Assembly (NCBI GenBank): GCA_934097015.1
Contig: CAKONF010000003.1
Location: 1-64,000, forward strand
Length of the DNA stretch: 64,000 nt
From: an uncultured Bacilli bacterium
GTDB lineage: Bacteria > Bacillota_I > Bacilli_A > RF39 > UBA660
Reading direction: 5' to 3'
Numbering within the stretch: the first letter of the stretch is position 1; every line of letters begins with the position of its first letter. Below, piece after piece: positions 23,459 to 32,979 of the stretch. A program made the translations under genes and the position numbers. Below the pieces are notes generated by a model. That model was not told the origin of the DNA and did not search any database. It was given only the letters and a program-made list of their open reading frames with translations.

Positions 23459-26217
23459 TTAGTAAAAAAAATAAATTAATAGTATTTATTGTTTTTGTTG
23501 TACTTATTGGATTAAGTGTATTTTTTGTAAGTAAAAGAGAAAATACTGTTAAAAGTAATACTAGTGATAGTAAAAAGTATTTAGTATCTTATAATGGTGG
23601 AAGAAAGACTGAAACTTGTGATAAATACTTTGATGATGATGAAACTAAATTTTATAGTTATAAGAAAGTTGATGAAGGATACCCTTTATTTATTTATAGT
23701 CATTGTGCTTGGAATATTAGTGATTTAGTTAATAATGGGGAAGTAAGTGATGCTAACAAAAAAGAAGCTTGTGATGTTTATAAGGAATATGTTAGTGATA
23801 AAAGAATAAGTGATAATGATGAAGTGTGGAATTATAATGCAAATTGTGAAAAATATTTTGAAAAACCAGAAGATAAATTATATGTTTCATATTATGACCC
23901 TTATGATAAAAAAAATAAAACATGTGAAGAACTTAAGGTTTCAATTGAAAATGATTTTGTAAAATATAAATGGATTTATGATAGTGTTTATTTATCTAAG
24001 ATGAAATGTCCTGATATTGATAGTTCTAAAAAATATGATGTTGTTTCAACTAGTTTTGATGCGACTGGATCTTATGGTATGAATTGTAAGATTAATGGAG
24101 TGGAGTATGCAACTGAGACTAATGTTTGTTCTTATAATTTAAAAAGAGATAATAGTGGTAATATAAGCGGTACAATTAATTTACCTGATTCGACTTCTGG
24201 TAATGATGGAAAAGGTATTATACAAAGTGGTACTTATAAGAAATTTATAGGTTGGAGTAGCGATAAAAGTTGTAATTCTATTGCTATTAGTCAAGATGAT
24301 ATAAAAAATGGTAAAAAAACAATTACTGTTGATAATAGCAAATATGTTTCAAGATATTATGCTTGTTTTGATCAAAGTCAAAGTGGTACAGTTGATGATT
24401 TAACTAAAGTATATAATACTTGTGATTCAGCTGGAGATTATGATGCTACTTTAACTAGTAGTATAAGAATAACTGATAAATATAGTTCTACTAATGGCAT
24501 TTCTGGCGAAAGTATAAGTGGGACAAAAAGTGGGAAGAGTTATACGATAAACAAATATTGTTATATGAAATGTACTGAAACATTTAATTATACTTATCCT
24601 GCTATATTTGAAACTGTAAAGTCTGGGACATATTTTGAACTTTTATATACACCTCAAGTTAATGCAACTTATACTTGTACAGAAACGTTTAAATATAAGG
24701 AATGGGAACAAGATTACAATACTGCAATTGAAAATGAGAAAAAAGCTTATGTTGATTATATAAATTCTATGTCTATTAGGGGAATTTCTAGTTCTTCTCC
24801 AACTGATGAAGTGTGTTATCATAAAATAGATGCAAAAGGTAATACTACATATTATTATTATCAAACTGTATCTACTACATATCATAAATATGATGAAACT
24901 ACTTTTTTGATAAAAGATAAATATTGTGAAGAAAAAGGCGAAAGTATAGATAATTCAAAGGAAAGGTTATTATCGTCAACTGGTTTATCGCGTATTACTG
25001 ATGATAGTATTTATAACAATGCAAAGAATAATAGAAAAAATTTAGAAAAAATGAATAATGAAGTTTGTTATACTGTGTTAGATAAAGATAAGATACAAAG
25101 TGAAAATTATTATAGTGTTAATCCACAAATAAAATTAGAATATGATGCAGATAAGACTATAAATAAATTAGATTCTAATGCTAGAAATGTTTTATTAAAA
25201 TCTACCAAATACTATGAGGATGACACTGGTTCTTATAGTGAAAATAATAATTATAAAAAAATAGATAGTAAGACAAATTATCAAATTAATTATTTAGATA
25301 AAACAGATAGTTTTGATGCTTATAATTATGGGAATGACAAAACAATTTATAGAACTAAAAAAATGAATTTTAATTTTGATACAGAGTATAATTATTATAC
25401 TGAATTTTATACTGGTGCTATTTATAATAGTGAAAAGAAGAATACTATTAAGTTAGGTAATGTTTTTCCTATTACTTTAAGTAGTAGTGGGAAGAAAAAT
25501 ATATCTTTTGAAATAGTAAAAGATGGTATAACTAGTGCTGTTAAAAAAGAATTAGATAGTAAAGATACTAAATATACTTGTACTTATAATGTTAGTAATG
25601 ATGCTGTTATTTTAGATAAGAGTACTAAAAATAATAGTGATGATGAAAAGAAATATAAAACTTCATTTTTTGTAAGACCTATTGCTGTTAATGATGTTGA
25701 CCCTAATAATAGATTAGATAGTGGTTTATTGGGCGCTAATTGGGCTAGTAGAAAAGGTCAATTATTAATAAAAATTATTGAAAATAAATCACAAGGAAAT
25801 AATACTTATAATCCAGATAATTTAGAATATTCATTTACTTTAAATGCTGAGTCTTTAGATAAAATAAGAGATTATAATAAAAGTCATAAATATGATGAAA
25901 AAATTGATACTTATTTTGAATGTAATGGACTAGGTATGGAATGTGAAAGTAAGTTTTTAAATGAATTATTAAAAGGCACATATGGTAATGTAAATGGAAG
26001 TATTAGTAATGGTAGAAATGCTAGAAAATACTATATTGGTGGTAAATGGTATAGTACTGATTCATTATTATCAAGTAAAGATTTTGTAGAAGTTTCTAGT
26101 GGTACTAAACATACTAAGAGTGAAGTATATGGTGTTTGTAATTCATCTTGCAATGATGATGATAGTGCTTGTTATGAGTGTTTATATAAAAAAGTTAATG
26201 AGGGAGTATTACCATGA
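23455..26217 (+). CDS. large Cys-rich exported protein with InlB-type repeat
   Basis: Protein of 920 residues with an N-terminal membrane anchor (residues 8-25) and a large extracellular part rich in Asn, Ser, Lys, Tyr and Cys. Around residues 190-300 is a segment resembling an InlB B-repeat ('YKKFIGWSSDKSCNSI...TVDNSKYVSRYYACF'). Many Cys are spaced as if paired in disulfides. The gene starts with TTG, 7 bases after AGAGGTGA, and overlaps both neighbours by 4 bases. The tight operon with cpaB, cpaF, tadB and tadC suggests it is a surface component or tip protein of the pilus. No family assignment can be made. Confidence 0.65.
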   Translation: MISKKNKLIVFIVFVVLIGLSVFFVSKRENTVKSNTSDSKKYLVSYNGGRKTETCDKYFDDDETKFYSYKKVDEGYPLFIYSHCAWNISDLVNNGEVSDANKKEACDVYKEYVSDKRISDNDEVWNYNANCEKYFEKPEDKLYVSYYDPYDKKNKTCEELKVSIENDFVKYKWIYDSVYLSKMKCPDIDSSKKYDVVSTSFDATGSYGMNCKINGVEYATETNVCSYNLKRDNSGNISGTINLPDSTSGNDGKGIIQSGTYKKFIGWSSDKSCNSIAISQDDIKNGKKTITVDNSKYVSRYYACFDQSQSGTVDDLTKVYNTCDSAGDYDATLTSSIRITDKYSSTNGISGESISGTKSGKSYTINKYCYMKCTETFNYTYPAIFETVKSGTYFELLYTPQVNATYTCTETFKYKEWEQDYNTAIENEKKAYVDYINSMSIRGISSSSPTDEVCYHKIDAKGNTTYYYYQTVSTTYHKYDETTFLIKDKYCEEKGESIDNSKERLLSSTGLSRITDDSIYNNAKNNRKNLEKMNNEVCYTVLDKDKIQSENYYSVNPQIKLEYDADKTINKLDSNARNVLLKSTKYYEDDTGSYSENNNYKKIDSKTNYQINYLDKTDSFDAYNYGNDKTIYRTKKMNFNFDTEYNYYTEFYTGAIYNSEKKNTIKLGNVFPITLSSSGKKNISFEIVKDGITSAVKKELDSKDTKYTCTYNVSNDAVILDKSTKNNSDDEKKYKTSFFVRPIAVNDVDPNNRLDSGLLGANWASRKGQLLIKIIENKSQGNNTYNPDNLEYSFTLNAESLDKIRDYNKSHKYDEKIDTYFECNGLGMECESKFLNELLKGTYGNVNGSISNGRNARKYYIGGKWYSTDSLLSSKDFVEVSSGTKHTKSEVYGVCNSSCNDDDSACYECLYKKVNEGVLP

Positions 26218-27359
26218 AAGAGTCGATGTGGGGATATTATTTAATTTTACTTGGAATAATGGTTAGTACTGTAATGATTTTAATGTCTAATATGGTTACT
26301 ACGAATCAACAAGATTATTATTTGTTAAAAGAAGTGACAAATGCTTCTATGCATGATTCTATTGATTGGAGTTATTACAAGAAATATGGAGAAATGAGAA
26401 TTAATACAGAGAAGTTTGTTGAAGTATTTGTACGTAGATTTAGTGAATCTGTATCTAAAACAAATACATATAAAATAGATGTTTATTCTGTATACGAAAA
26501 TCCACCTAGTGTTAGTATTAGAGTGACAAGTAATACTGGAGATTTTCATATAGCAGGTGATGCTACTAATGTAGATGTTATTAATTCTTATGATGCAATA
26601 TTAGAATCTAATAATAATATTTTTAGTGATGATTGTACAGGTGATGGTTGTTCTAATGATAGTGCATTTGTCTTTTATTCTTTACCTTATGAAACATGTA
26701 CTAGTGAAAATCAATATATAAAAGAATATGATAAAGATGGTAAAGTTGTTGAAGAAAATAGTTATTGTAAGATTGCTAATAAAGTTCCTTTAGCATTAAG
26801 TGAGGAATCAAATGTTATAAACAAAATAAAAGAAAAAGTTAATAAATATTATGAAACTATGGGAGAAAGTAAAAGATTTGATATTAATAGAGTAAAGATA
26901 TCTGATGTACATTTTTTAAATATTATGAATAGTAAAAATGATATAGAAAAATATAAAAGTAATTTTACTAATGTTTATAATTATATTCCTAATACTTCTG
27001 ATATATTGGAAGTTTGGAATAGTAGTTTAGGATATGATAATTCTAATTATTTAGCAAAAAATGTTAAGAATGTTAGAATTAGTGTTGTAGATGGTGATAA
27101 TAATAAAAAGTATTTAGCTTTTGGATTAGATTTTAATTGTAATGGTGTTAAAACTTATGGTGATAATGATGGTGTTAGTCAATATAGAGCTAAGTATGAT
27201 GGTAATGATTATAGAAATAGTAAGCAAAAATATATAACTAGTGAATATTATAATTCATTGAGTGAAGAACAAAAGAAGAGTTATGAATGGACACCGTATT
27301 ATAATGCTTGTTTAGTAGGTATTAAATATAAAATTGATTTTTATTACGATTATGACTAG
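26214..27359 (+). CDS. TadE-like or DUF5411-type exported protein
   Basis: Protein of 381 residues. The N-terminus 'MKESMWGYYLILLGIMVSTVMILMSNM' is a membrane helix preceded by few charges, as in pseudopilins such as TadE, and 'TTNQQDYYLLKEVTNASMHDSIDWS' follows as in proteins annotated DUF5411 near tad genes. The rest is an extracellular Cys-containing domain. It starts with ATG in an ATGA overlap and ends 53 bases before cpaB. I infer it to be a minor pilin or assembly partner. Confidence 0.6.
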   Translation: MKESMWGYYLILLGIMVSTVMILMSNMVTTNQQDYYLLKEVTNASMHDSIDWSYYKKYGEMRINTEKFVEVFVRRFSESVSKTNTYKIDVYSVYENPPSVSIRVTSNTGDFHIAGDATNVDVINSYDAILESNNNIFSDDCTGDGCSNDSAFVFYSLPYETCTSENQYIKEYDKDGKVVEENSYCKIANKVPLALSEESNVINKIKEKVNKYYETMGESKRFDINRVKISDVHFLNIMNSKNDIEKYKSNFTNVYNYIPNTSDILEVWNSSLGYDNSNYLAKNVKNVRISVVDGDNNKKYLAFGLDFNCNGVKTYGDNDGVSQYRAKYDGNDYRNSKQKYITSEYYNSLSEEQKKSYEWTPYYNACLVGIKYKIDFYYDYD

Positions 27360-27412
27360 AAATTAGAAATAAAATATAGTATTATTATGGTATATAATAT
27401 AGGAGGAATAAG

Positions 27413-28258
27413 ATGGGAAATATAATGTTAAAATTAAAAAGATTTTTAGGAAATAAGAATACTGTGACTGTACTTTGTGTACTTGCTGGTGTTGGAGTGT
27501 TATTATTTGGATATAATTATAGAGTTAAACAAGCGGTTCAACCTGTAAATGTTCCTTATGCACTTAAACGTATGGAACCTAAAACTAAAGTAGAAGCTGA
27601 TAACGTTGGGCTTATTAAAGTTAGTGGAGCTTTTGTAGAACAAACACAAGATCTAGTGACAAGTAAACAATACATAATGGCAAATGAATGGTATGTTAAT
27701 TATGATACTGTTATTCCAGAAGGTGGTTTGTTTTATAAATCACAATTAGTTAAAAAAGAAGATATTCCTGATACTGCTTTTGATGATATAGATGAAGGTG
27801 CTACTATATTTAGTTTAAGTGTAAATAGTCATAGTACTTATGGTAATTCTATTATGCCTGGTAATTTTATAGATTTATATTTAAAAGCAACTGATGATAA
27901 TGGTAAAGTTATTTTTGGTAAATTTATAGAAAGTATTAAAGTATTATCTGTTAGAGATTCAAGTGGTAATGATGTTTTCTCTGATAGTCAAGCTGAAAAG
28001 AGTAGTAGTGAATTATTATTTGCTGTTAAAGATAATTTATTTATGTTATTAAGTGAAGCAAGTTTCGTTGGTGGAATTGAAATAGTACCAGTACCTAGAA
28101 ATGCTGCATATAGAAATGAAGGAGATACTGAAAATGGTACTCAAGTTTCTAAACAAGAATTAGTTGATTTTATACTTGCTAAAGTTTCTGAATTAAGTGA
28201 TGAAGTTGATTTGAATACTACTATGAATGATTTGAATACTAATAATAATGGAAATTAG
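27413..28258 (+). CDS. cpaB: CpaB/RcpC-like Flp pilus assembly protein
   Basis: Protein of 281 residues with one N-terminal membrane helix (20-40) followed by a SAF-like domain ('YALKRMEPKTKVEADNVGLIKV') and a C-terminal domain with 'YGNSIMPGNFIDLYLKA', the pattern seen in CpaB/RcpC proteins. These form the outer part of the Tad pilus channel. AGGAGG precedes the ATG, and a TATAAT box at about 27394 may provide a promoter of its own. Confidence 0.75.
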   Translation: MGNIMLKLKRFLGNKNTVTVLCVLAGVGVLLFGYNYRVKQAVQPVNVPYALKRMEPKTKVEADNVGLIKVSGAFVEQTQDLVTSKQYIMANEWYVNYDTVIPEGGLFYKSQLVKKEDIPDTAFDDIDEGATIFSLSVNSHSTYGNSIMPGNFIDLYLKATDDNGKVIFGKFIESIKVLSVRDSSGNDVFSDSQAEKSSSELLFAVKDNLFMLLSEASFVGGIEIVPVPRNAAYRNEGDTENGTQVSKQELVDFILAKVSELSDEVDLNTTMNDLNTNNNGN

Positions 28259-28267
28259 GTGAAAAGT

Positions 28268-29350
28268 ATGAATGATCAAATTTTTTCACAATTAGATTTT
28301 GGACCTTTAAAAGAGTTTTTAGAGACTGATGATATAACAGATATTTCATATAGTAATGGTGGTCAAGTATGGCTTAAATCACTTACTAAAGGTATATATC
28401 AAGTTGATAGACCTGAAATAAATAATGCAATGATGGAAAAATTAGCTTTTCAATGTTCTAATGTAATGGGGAAGACATTTAATATGGCTTCTCCGTTCTT
28501 GGACGCTGAGAGTGCAGAATTACGTATGAATTTTATACATGAATCTATTAGTACTAATGGTATTGCATGTGTTATACGTAAAACACCTGCTAAGATAAGA
28601 CTTAATAAAGATAAATTAATAAATGAAAGATATACTACTGTTGAAATACATGATTTTTTAATTAAATGTGTTGAGGGACATTGTAATATTATAGTTAGTG
28701 GTGAAACTGGTAGTGGTAAAACAGAACTTGTTAAATATTTAGCTAGTTATACTAAAGAAAATGAAAAAATTATTACAATAGAAGATACTTTGGAATTACA
28801 CTTAGATAAAATATTTCCACATAGAGATATAGTTGCTGTTAAAACAAATAATATTGCTAGTTATAGTGATGTTTTAGTTAGTTGTATGAGACAGAATCCT
28901 AAATGGATTTTATTATCCGAAGTACGTAGTGCAGAAGCTGTACTTGCTGTACGTAATAGTATTTCTTCAGGACATAATATTTTATCTACAATACATAGTG
29001 ATAAAGCAAGTAGTATTCCTATGCGTATGTATAGTTTGATGGAAAGTAGTCAAGATATAGACCAATTTTTAGCAAGTATACATAGATATGTACAAATAGG
29101 TGTATATGTAAAAGGTTATTTTAGTAAAGAATTAAATAGATTTCAAAGAGAAATATTTGAAGTGTGTGAATTTTATGTTAATGAAAAAAATCATGCTAAG
29201 AAAAATATTATTTATAAGAAATTTATGAATGGTAAATATCAAATACAAAATCCTACTAAATATCTTTTAGATTATTTAAGTATACAAGGTGTTGTACTTC
29301 CTGATGATACATTTAGATTAGGTAGTGTTAATAAAGGAGAAGAAGATTAG
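28268..29350 (+). CDS. cpaF: CpaF-type secretion ATPase (TadA)
   Basis: Hexameric ATPase of 360 residues that powers Tad pilus assembly. It has Walker A 'SGETGSGKTEL' (about residue 145), the Asp box 'TIEDTLEL', 'MRQNPKWILLSEVRSAEA' (Walker B) and the His box 'GHNILSTIHSD'. A GTG nine bases upstream lies within AGGTGA, which is spaced for the ATG at 28268. The protein is shorter than proteobacterial CpaF, lacking part of the N-terminal domain. Confidence 0.92.
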   Translation: MNDQIFSQLDFGPLKEFLETDDITDISYSNGGQVWLKSLTKGIYQVDRPEINNAMMEKLAFQCSNVMGKTFNMASPFLDAESAELRMNFIHESISTNGIACVIRKTPAKIRLNKDKLINERYTTVEIHDFLIKCVEGHCNIIVSGETGSGKTELVKYLASYTKENEKIITIEDTLELHLDKIFPHRDIVAVKTNNIASYSDVLVSCMRQNPKWILLSEVRSAEAVLAVRNSISSGHNILSTIHSDKASSIPMRMYSLMESSQDIDQFLASIHRYVQIGVYVKGYFSKELNRFQREIFEVCEFYVNEKNHAKKNIIYKKFMNGKYQIQNPTKYLLDYLSIQGVVLPDDTFRLGSVNKGEED

Positions 29351-29367
29351 AAGGGTGGTTATAATTA

Positions 29368-30264
29368 ATGTTGGAAAGTATTTTAATTATAGTCATAACT
29401 ATTTTTGTACTAATAACTAGATTTGGTAAAAATGATAGTGTAGGAGATAGTGTTAAAAGTGGTTATAAAAAATTAGTATCTAAAATAATGCCTTATAACT
29501 ATGAAGATGTAAAGTTAAAAGCAAAAGAATTAGGTCAAACTTTTGATGCTAAACAATATACATTAGAATTTGTATTATTTCTAGTTGGTGGTGGTGGAGT
29601 TGCATTCTTATATTTTAGAAGTTTAACTTGGGCTATTATATATGGTTTAGTTGCTACTAGTTTTATTCCATACTTAACTGTTTTAAAATATAAAAGAGTT
29701 TATAGTGAATATTTATTTGAATGTATACAAACATATTGTACTAATGTAATTATGGAATTTAATACTACACAATCATTTGTTAAATCACTTGAAGGAGTTG
29801 TTGAAAGTGGAATACTTGAAGAACCTGTATTAAGTGATGTAAAACATATGATAGATATGTCTTATAAAAATGGTACTATTGATGAAAGTATTAAATGGTT
29901 TAATGAAAAATATCCATATTATATGGTAAAGAACATGCATCAGTTATTTTTACAAATAACTAATGAAGGTGCTAAAGATAGTGGTGAAAGTTTAGAAAAT
30001 ATGATGCTTGATATAGATGCTTTAGTTGAAGGTGTATATAGAGATAAGATGGATAGAAAAACATTTTATACTAAGTTTTTAACATTTGGTTTAGCATTAT
30101 ATTTATTAGTTATGTTAATACAATTTTTATTAGGTGGTTCTAATTATTTGAATATGTTAAATAAATGGTATGTTCAAATGATATTACATTTAATAATTAT
30201 ACTTAACTCTTTCTTCTTACTTAAAGGAATTAAGTTTTATAATGAAGATACGGGGGTTGAATAA
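29368..30264 (+). CDS. tadB: TadB-like pilus inner-membrane platform protein
   Basis: Membrane protein of 298 residues with helices near the N-terminus, around 70-110 and at the C-terminus, and a cytoplasmic GspF/T2SSF-type domain between ('FECIQTYCTNVIMEFNTTQSFVKSLEGVVESG', read over residues 115-145). It pairs with the next gene as the TadB/TadC platform on which CpaF acts. AGGGTGG precedes the ATG. Confidence 0.8.
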   Translation: MLESILIIVITIFVLITRFGKNDSVGDSVKSGYKKLVSKIMPYNYEDVKLKAKELGQTFDAKQYTLEFVLFLVGGGGVAFLYFRSLTWAIIYGLVATSFIPYLTVLKYKRVYSEYLFECIQTYCTNVIMEFNTTQSFVKSLEGVVESGILEEPVLSDVKHMIDMSYKNGTIDESIKWFNEKYPYYMVKNMHQLFLQITNEGAKDSGESLENMMLDIDALVEGVYRDKMDRKTFYTKFLTFGLALYLLVMLIQFLLGGSNYLNMLNKWYVQMILHLIIILNSFFLLKGIKFYNEDTGVE

Positions 30265-30266
30265 TT

Positions 30267-31049
30267 ATGTTTATAGAAGCTGTTATAATAATTATATTAA
30301 TATTTATTGTTCTTGAAGTGACTGGTAGTATTAGTTTAAATAAATTTGTTAAAGATAATCAAGAATATTTTAAAACATTAAAAGAAAGTGATTATGAGTT
30401 TTTACTTAAAGCAAGATATGGTGATGGAATAGATTCTGATAGATTATTTTCTGCTAGAATAAGAGATGGTGCTATAGTAATGGTACTTTGTATATTCTTG
30501 TTTATTAATAATTTAGATTATACTAAAGTTATTGTTTCTATTGTAGCAGGATTTGGAATGTTTAAATTGAGTTATATTAAACTTAAAAATTACTATAAAG
30601 CACATTTGCATGAAATTGATTCTATGCTTCCATATTATTTAAAAAGTTTAGAAATATTAATTCAACATTATACTGTACCTGTTGCAATTGGTAAGAGTAT
30701 AGAAGATGCTCCTAAAATATTTCAAGAGGGTTTAAAAGAATTACTACAGAAAATTAATGCAGGTGATTCTAGTATAACTCCTTATATGGATTTTGCTAAA
30801 GAATATCCTGTTAGAGATTCTATGAGAATGATGAGACTTTTATATAGACTAGGTCTTGGAAGTCAAGAGAGAAAACAAGAACAATTACTTCAATTTTCTA
30901 GGTCTATTTCTAGTTTGCAACAAAAAGCTAGAGAGACTAGATATAAAAATAGACTTGAGAAAATGGAAAGTAAAACTATGGTTATGTTAGTTTGTACTGG
31001 TGTTGGAGTAATGTTATTATTAATTATTTCAATAATGAATATGTTTTAA
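30267..31049 (+). CDS. tadC: TadC-like pilus inner-membrane platform protein
   Basis: Membrane protein of 260 residues with the T2SSF layout: two helices near residues 70-100, a cytoplasmic helical domain ('EIDSMLPYYLKSLEILIQHYTVPVAIGKSI') and a C-terminal helix ('MVMLVCTGVGVMLLLIISI'). It starts 2 bases after tadB and is the last gene of the locus. No prepilin peptidase, CpaE or obvious Flp pilin follows. Confidence 0.8.
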   Translation: MFIEAVIIIILIFIVLEVTGSISLNKFVKDNQEYFKTLKESDYEFLLKARYGDGIDSDRLFSARIRDGAIVMVLCIFLFINNLDYTKVIVSIVAGFGMFKLSYIKLKNYYKAHLHEIDSMLPYYLKSLEILIQHYTVPVAIGKSIEDAPKIFQEGLKELLQKINAGDSSITPYMDFAKEYPVRDSMRMMRLLYRLGLGSQERKQEQLLQFSRSISSLQQKARETRYKNRLEKMESKTMVMLVCTGVGVMLLLIISIMNMF

Positions 31050-31191
31050 TAAACATATTTTTTTATGGTTCATTTATAAAATTTTAGAAAATCATAAAAA
31101 GGGATTGATAAATATTTATAAATTTGATAATATTTAGTTAAGGTAGAAATACCTACATACAAATTTTCTATTCATAAAAAAAGATAATATG

Positions 31192-31272
31192 AGACTTTAT
31201 ACTTCTCTCCCGACCTCGAAATTTTGTTCGGGGGGGGGGGTATAAACAAGAAGTAGGAATAAAGTCTTTTTT
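31192..31272 (+). repeat. long hairpin with GC-rich loop and G11 tract
   Basis: AGACTTTAT (31192-31200) pairs with ATAAAGTCT (31259-31267) and ACTTCT (31201-31206) with AGAAGT (31249-31254), leaving a 42-base loop. The loop holds 11 consecutive G (31230-31240), very unusual at 25% G+C. Six T follow the stem, so it may end the tad transcript. The whole gene-free stretch 31050-31398 also contains a small AGGTA-GAAA-TACCT hairpin (31141-31154) and a TATAAT box at 31356-31361 before the next gene. Confidence 0.7.
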
Positions 31273-31398
31273 GTGTGAAAAAACGACAAATTATTTTATA
31301 TCAATAATATATAATTAGTACTATAGGCCCATGGTAAATTATGTTGAAAAAATTGTATAATATATTTGTTAAGATATGAAAGGAAGAGTGAAGCAAAT

Positions 31399-32979
31399 AT
31401 GAGTAGAAAGCAGAGAATAGTAATAAGTATAACAGGAATAGTTTTGGTAATGTTAATATTAGTAGGATTAACTTACGCATACTTTTTAACAAGAATAAAT
31501 GGAAATACAAATGATAAAAGTATAAGTGTATCAACAGCAAACTTAGAATTAAAATATGATGATATAGAACAAGTATTAATAAGCGAAGAAAATGTAGAAC
31601 CAGGTAAAACATGGACTAAAAAATTTAGTGCAACAAATACTGGAAGTAAAAAAGTAGAATCATATGGAATTGCACTAGAAAATGTAATAAATACATTAGA
31701 AAGAACAGAAGATTTAGTATATACACTAAATTGTACTAGTAGCTTAGGAACTGATTGTAATAAAGTAGAAGATGAACAAGAATTTCCAACAATGGGCAAA
31801 ATACTTATTACAAATTCAATAGAATCAAAAGAAATACAAAGTTATGAATTAACTATCACATATAAAGAACAAAATATAGATCAAAGTATAGATATGAATA
31901 AACAATTTAGTGCAAAAGCAAACTTAGTAAATCCAAGTACATTTAATCCATATGTTGGCTCAATGCTAAATAGTGTAATAATTGGAAGTGCAAAAAATGC
32001 AAGCAAAGAAAGTGATACGACAAGAACAACATTAGGTAGTGAAGTGACTGAATTCACATCAGTATCAGGAGAAAATGAAAGGGTATTAAACAATGCACCA
32101 GATGATTATGGAACAAGTTATTACTATAGAGGAAATGTATTAGACAATTATGTATCATTTGCAAATAAAACATGGAGAATAGTAAGAATAAATGGAGATG
32201 GAAGTGTACGACTTGTACTTGATGATGTTGCAAAGGATACAAGTGGTAATGTACTAAGAACAGCGTTTAATTCAAGTTCTAATGATAATGCATATGTAGG
32301 ATATATGTATGGAACAGTAGGAAGTACAACATATGATGCAACACACAAGAATATTAATGATAGTATAATAAAAACTAAAGTAGATAAATGGTATGAGGAT
32401 AATTTAAAAAAAAATTATGCAAACTATTTATCAGATACATTATTCTGTAATGATAAAACTCTTGCTTCAAGTTCTATAGGTGAAAATAATACTGCATTAG
32501 GTTATGGAAAAAATAAAACATATTATTCATCAACAGAGAGATTACAATATAGTACAGGAACAACAAGGATAACAACATCAAAACCAACATTCAAATGTTC
32601 AGAAAATGCAACAAATACATATTCAAGATTTACAGTAAATGAAACAACATTATTAAATGGAAATAAAACAAATGGAGATTTAAAATATCCAATAGGATTA
32701 CTCTCAGCAGATGAGGTAGCTTATGCGGGAGCGTATAAGTCTGGTTATTTGTATGACTCATCTATAACTTCTCATTGGTGGCTTTCGTCTCCGCGCGACT
32801 ATAATGGTTCGCTTGCGCACGAGTGGTTCGTTGTATATTCGAATGGTATCATCAACGACATCGTCGTCAGCAACACTTCTCTTGTTGCTTTCCGCCCTAG
32901 TTTGAGTCTAAAGGCTAGTGTGCTAATAAATGGAGGAGATGGAACTAGTTCAAATCCGTATACCGTAAAGCTATCGTAA
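31399..32979 (+). CDS. exported surface protein with TasA-like N-domain and hypervariable C-terminal domain
   Basis: Protein of 526 residues. The N-terminus has a membrane helix ending 'VGLTYAYF', like TasA/CalY-type signals, then a beta-rich domain ('LELKYDD', 'VEPGKTWTKKFSATNTGSKK'). Residues 200-526 contain 'KTWRIVRINGDGSVRL', 'NAYVGYMYG' and the closing 'HWWLSSP...FRPSLSL...GGDGTSSNPYTV', a fold shared with the protein at 54649-55767 and reminiscent of C-type-lectin/FGE domains. DNA at about 32765-32905 is GC-rich and full of C-ending codons, unlike everything around it. GGAAGAG precedes ATG 31399; the frame opens earlier at 31366 without a site. Codons of the first part are A-rich compared with the T-rich pilus genes, a sign of separate origin. 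Confidence 0.8.
   Translation: MSRKQRIVISITGIVLVMLILVGLTYAYFLTRINGNTNDKSISVSTANLELKYDDIEQVLISEENVEPGKTWTKKFSATNTGSKKVESYGIALENVINTLERTEDLVYTLNCTSSLGTDCNKVEDEQEFPTMGKILITNSIESKEIQSYELTITYKEQNIDQSIDMNKQFSAKANLVNPSTFNPYVGSMLNSVIIGSAKNASKESDTTRTTLGSEVTEFTSVSGENERVLNNAPDDYGTSYYYRGNVLDNYVSFANKTWRIVRINGDGSVRLVLDDVAKDTSGNVLRTAFNSSSNDNAYVGYMYGTVGSTTYDATHKNINDSIIKTKVDKWYEDNLKKNYANYLSDTLFCNDKTLASSSIGENNTALGYGKNKTYYSSTERLQYSTGTTRITTSKPTFKCSENATNTYSRFTVNETTLLNGNKTNGDLKYPIGLLSADEVAYAGAYKSGYLYDSSITSHWWLSSPRDYNGSLAHEWFVVYSNGIINDIVVSNTSLVAFRPSLSLKASVLINGGDGTSSNPYTVKLS
32765..32905 (+). other. putative DGR variable region (VR)
   Basis: By hand count 32761-32820 is 50% G+C and 32821-32880 is 43%, against 25% for 32581-32640 in the same gene. 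Nine consecutive codons end in C (32848-32874: atc atc aac gac atc gtc gtc agc aac), and cgc, gac, cac and ttc occur before them. Each can be made from AAC by changing only adenines, the signature of reverse-transcriptase mutagenic retrohoming. It lies between 'HWWLSSP' and 'FRPSLSL', the usual place for variable residues. No template repeat or reverse transcriptase is in the window. Confidence 0.65.

Noticed and set aside
31399..32979. Plain horizontal transfer as the sole reason for the GC-rich end of the surface protein
   Set aside because: The GC-rich part covers only about 140 bases inside one domain and is concentrated in C-ending codons that adenine changes in AAC explain; the rest of the gene is as AT-rich as its neighbours.
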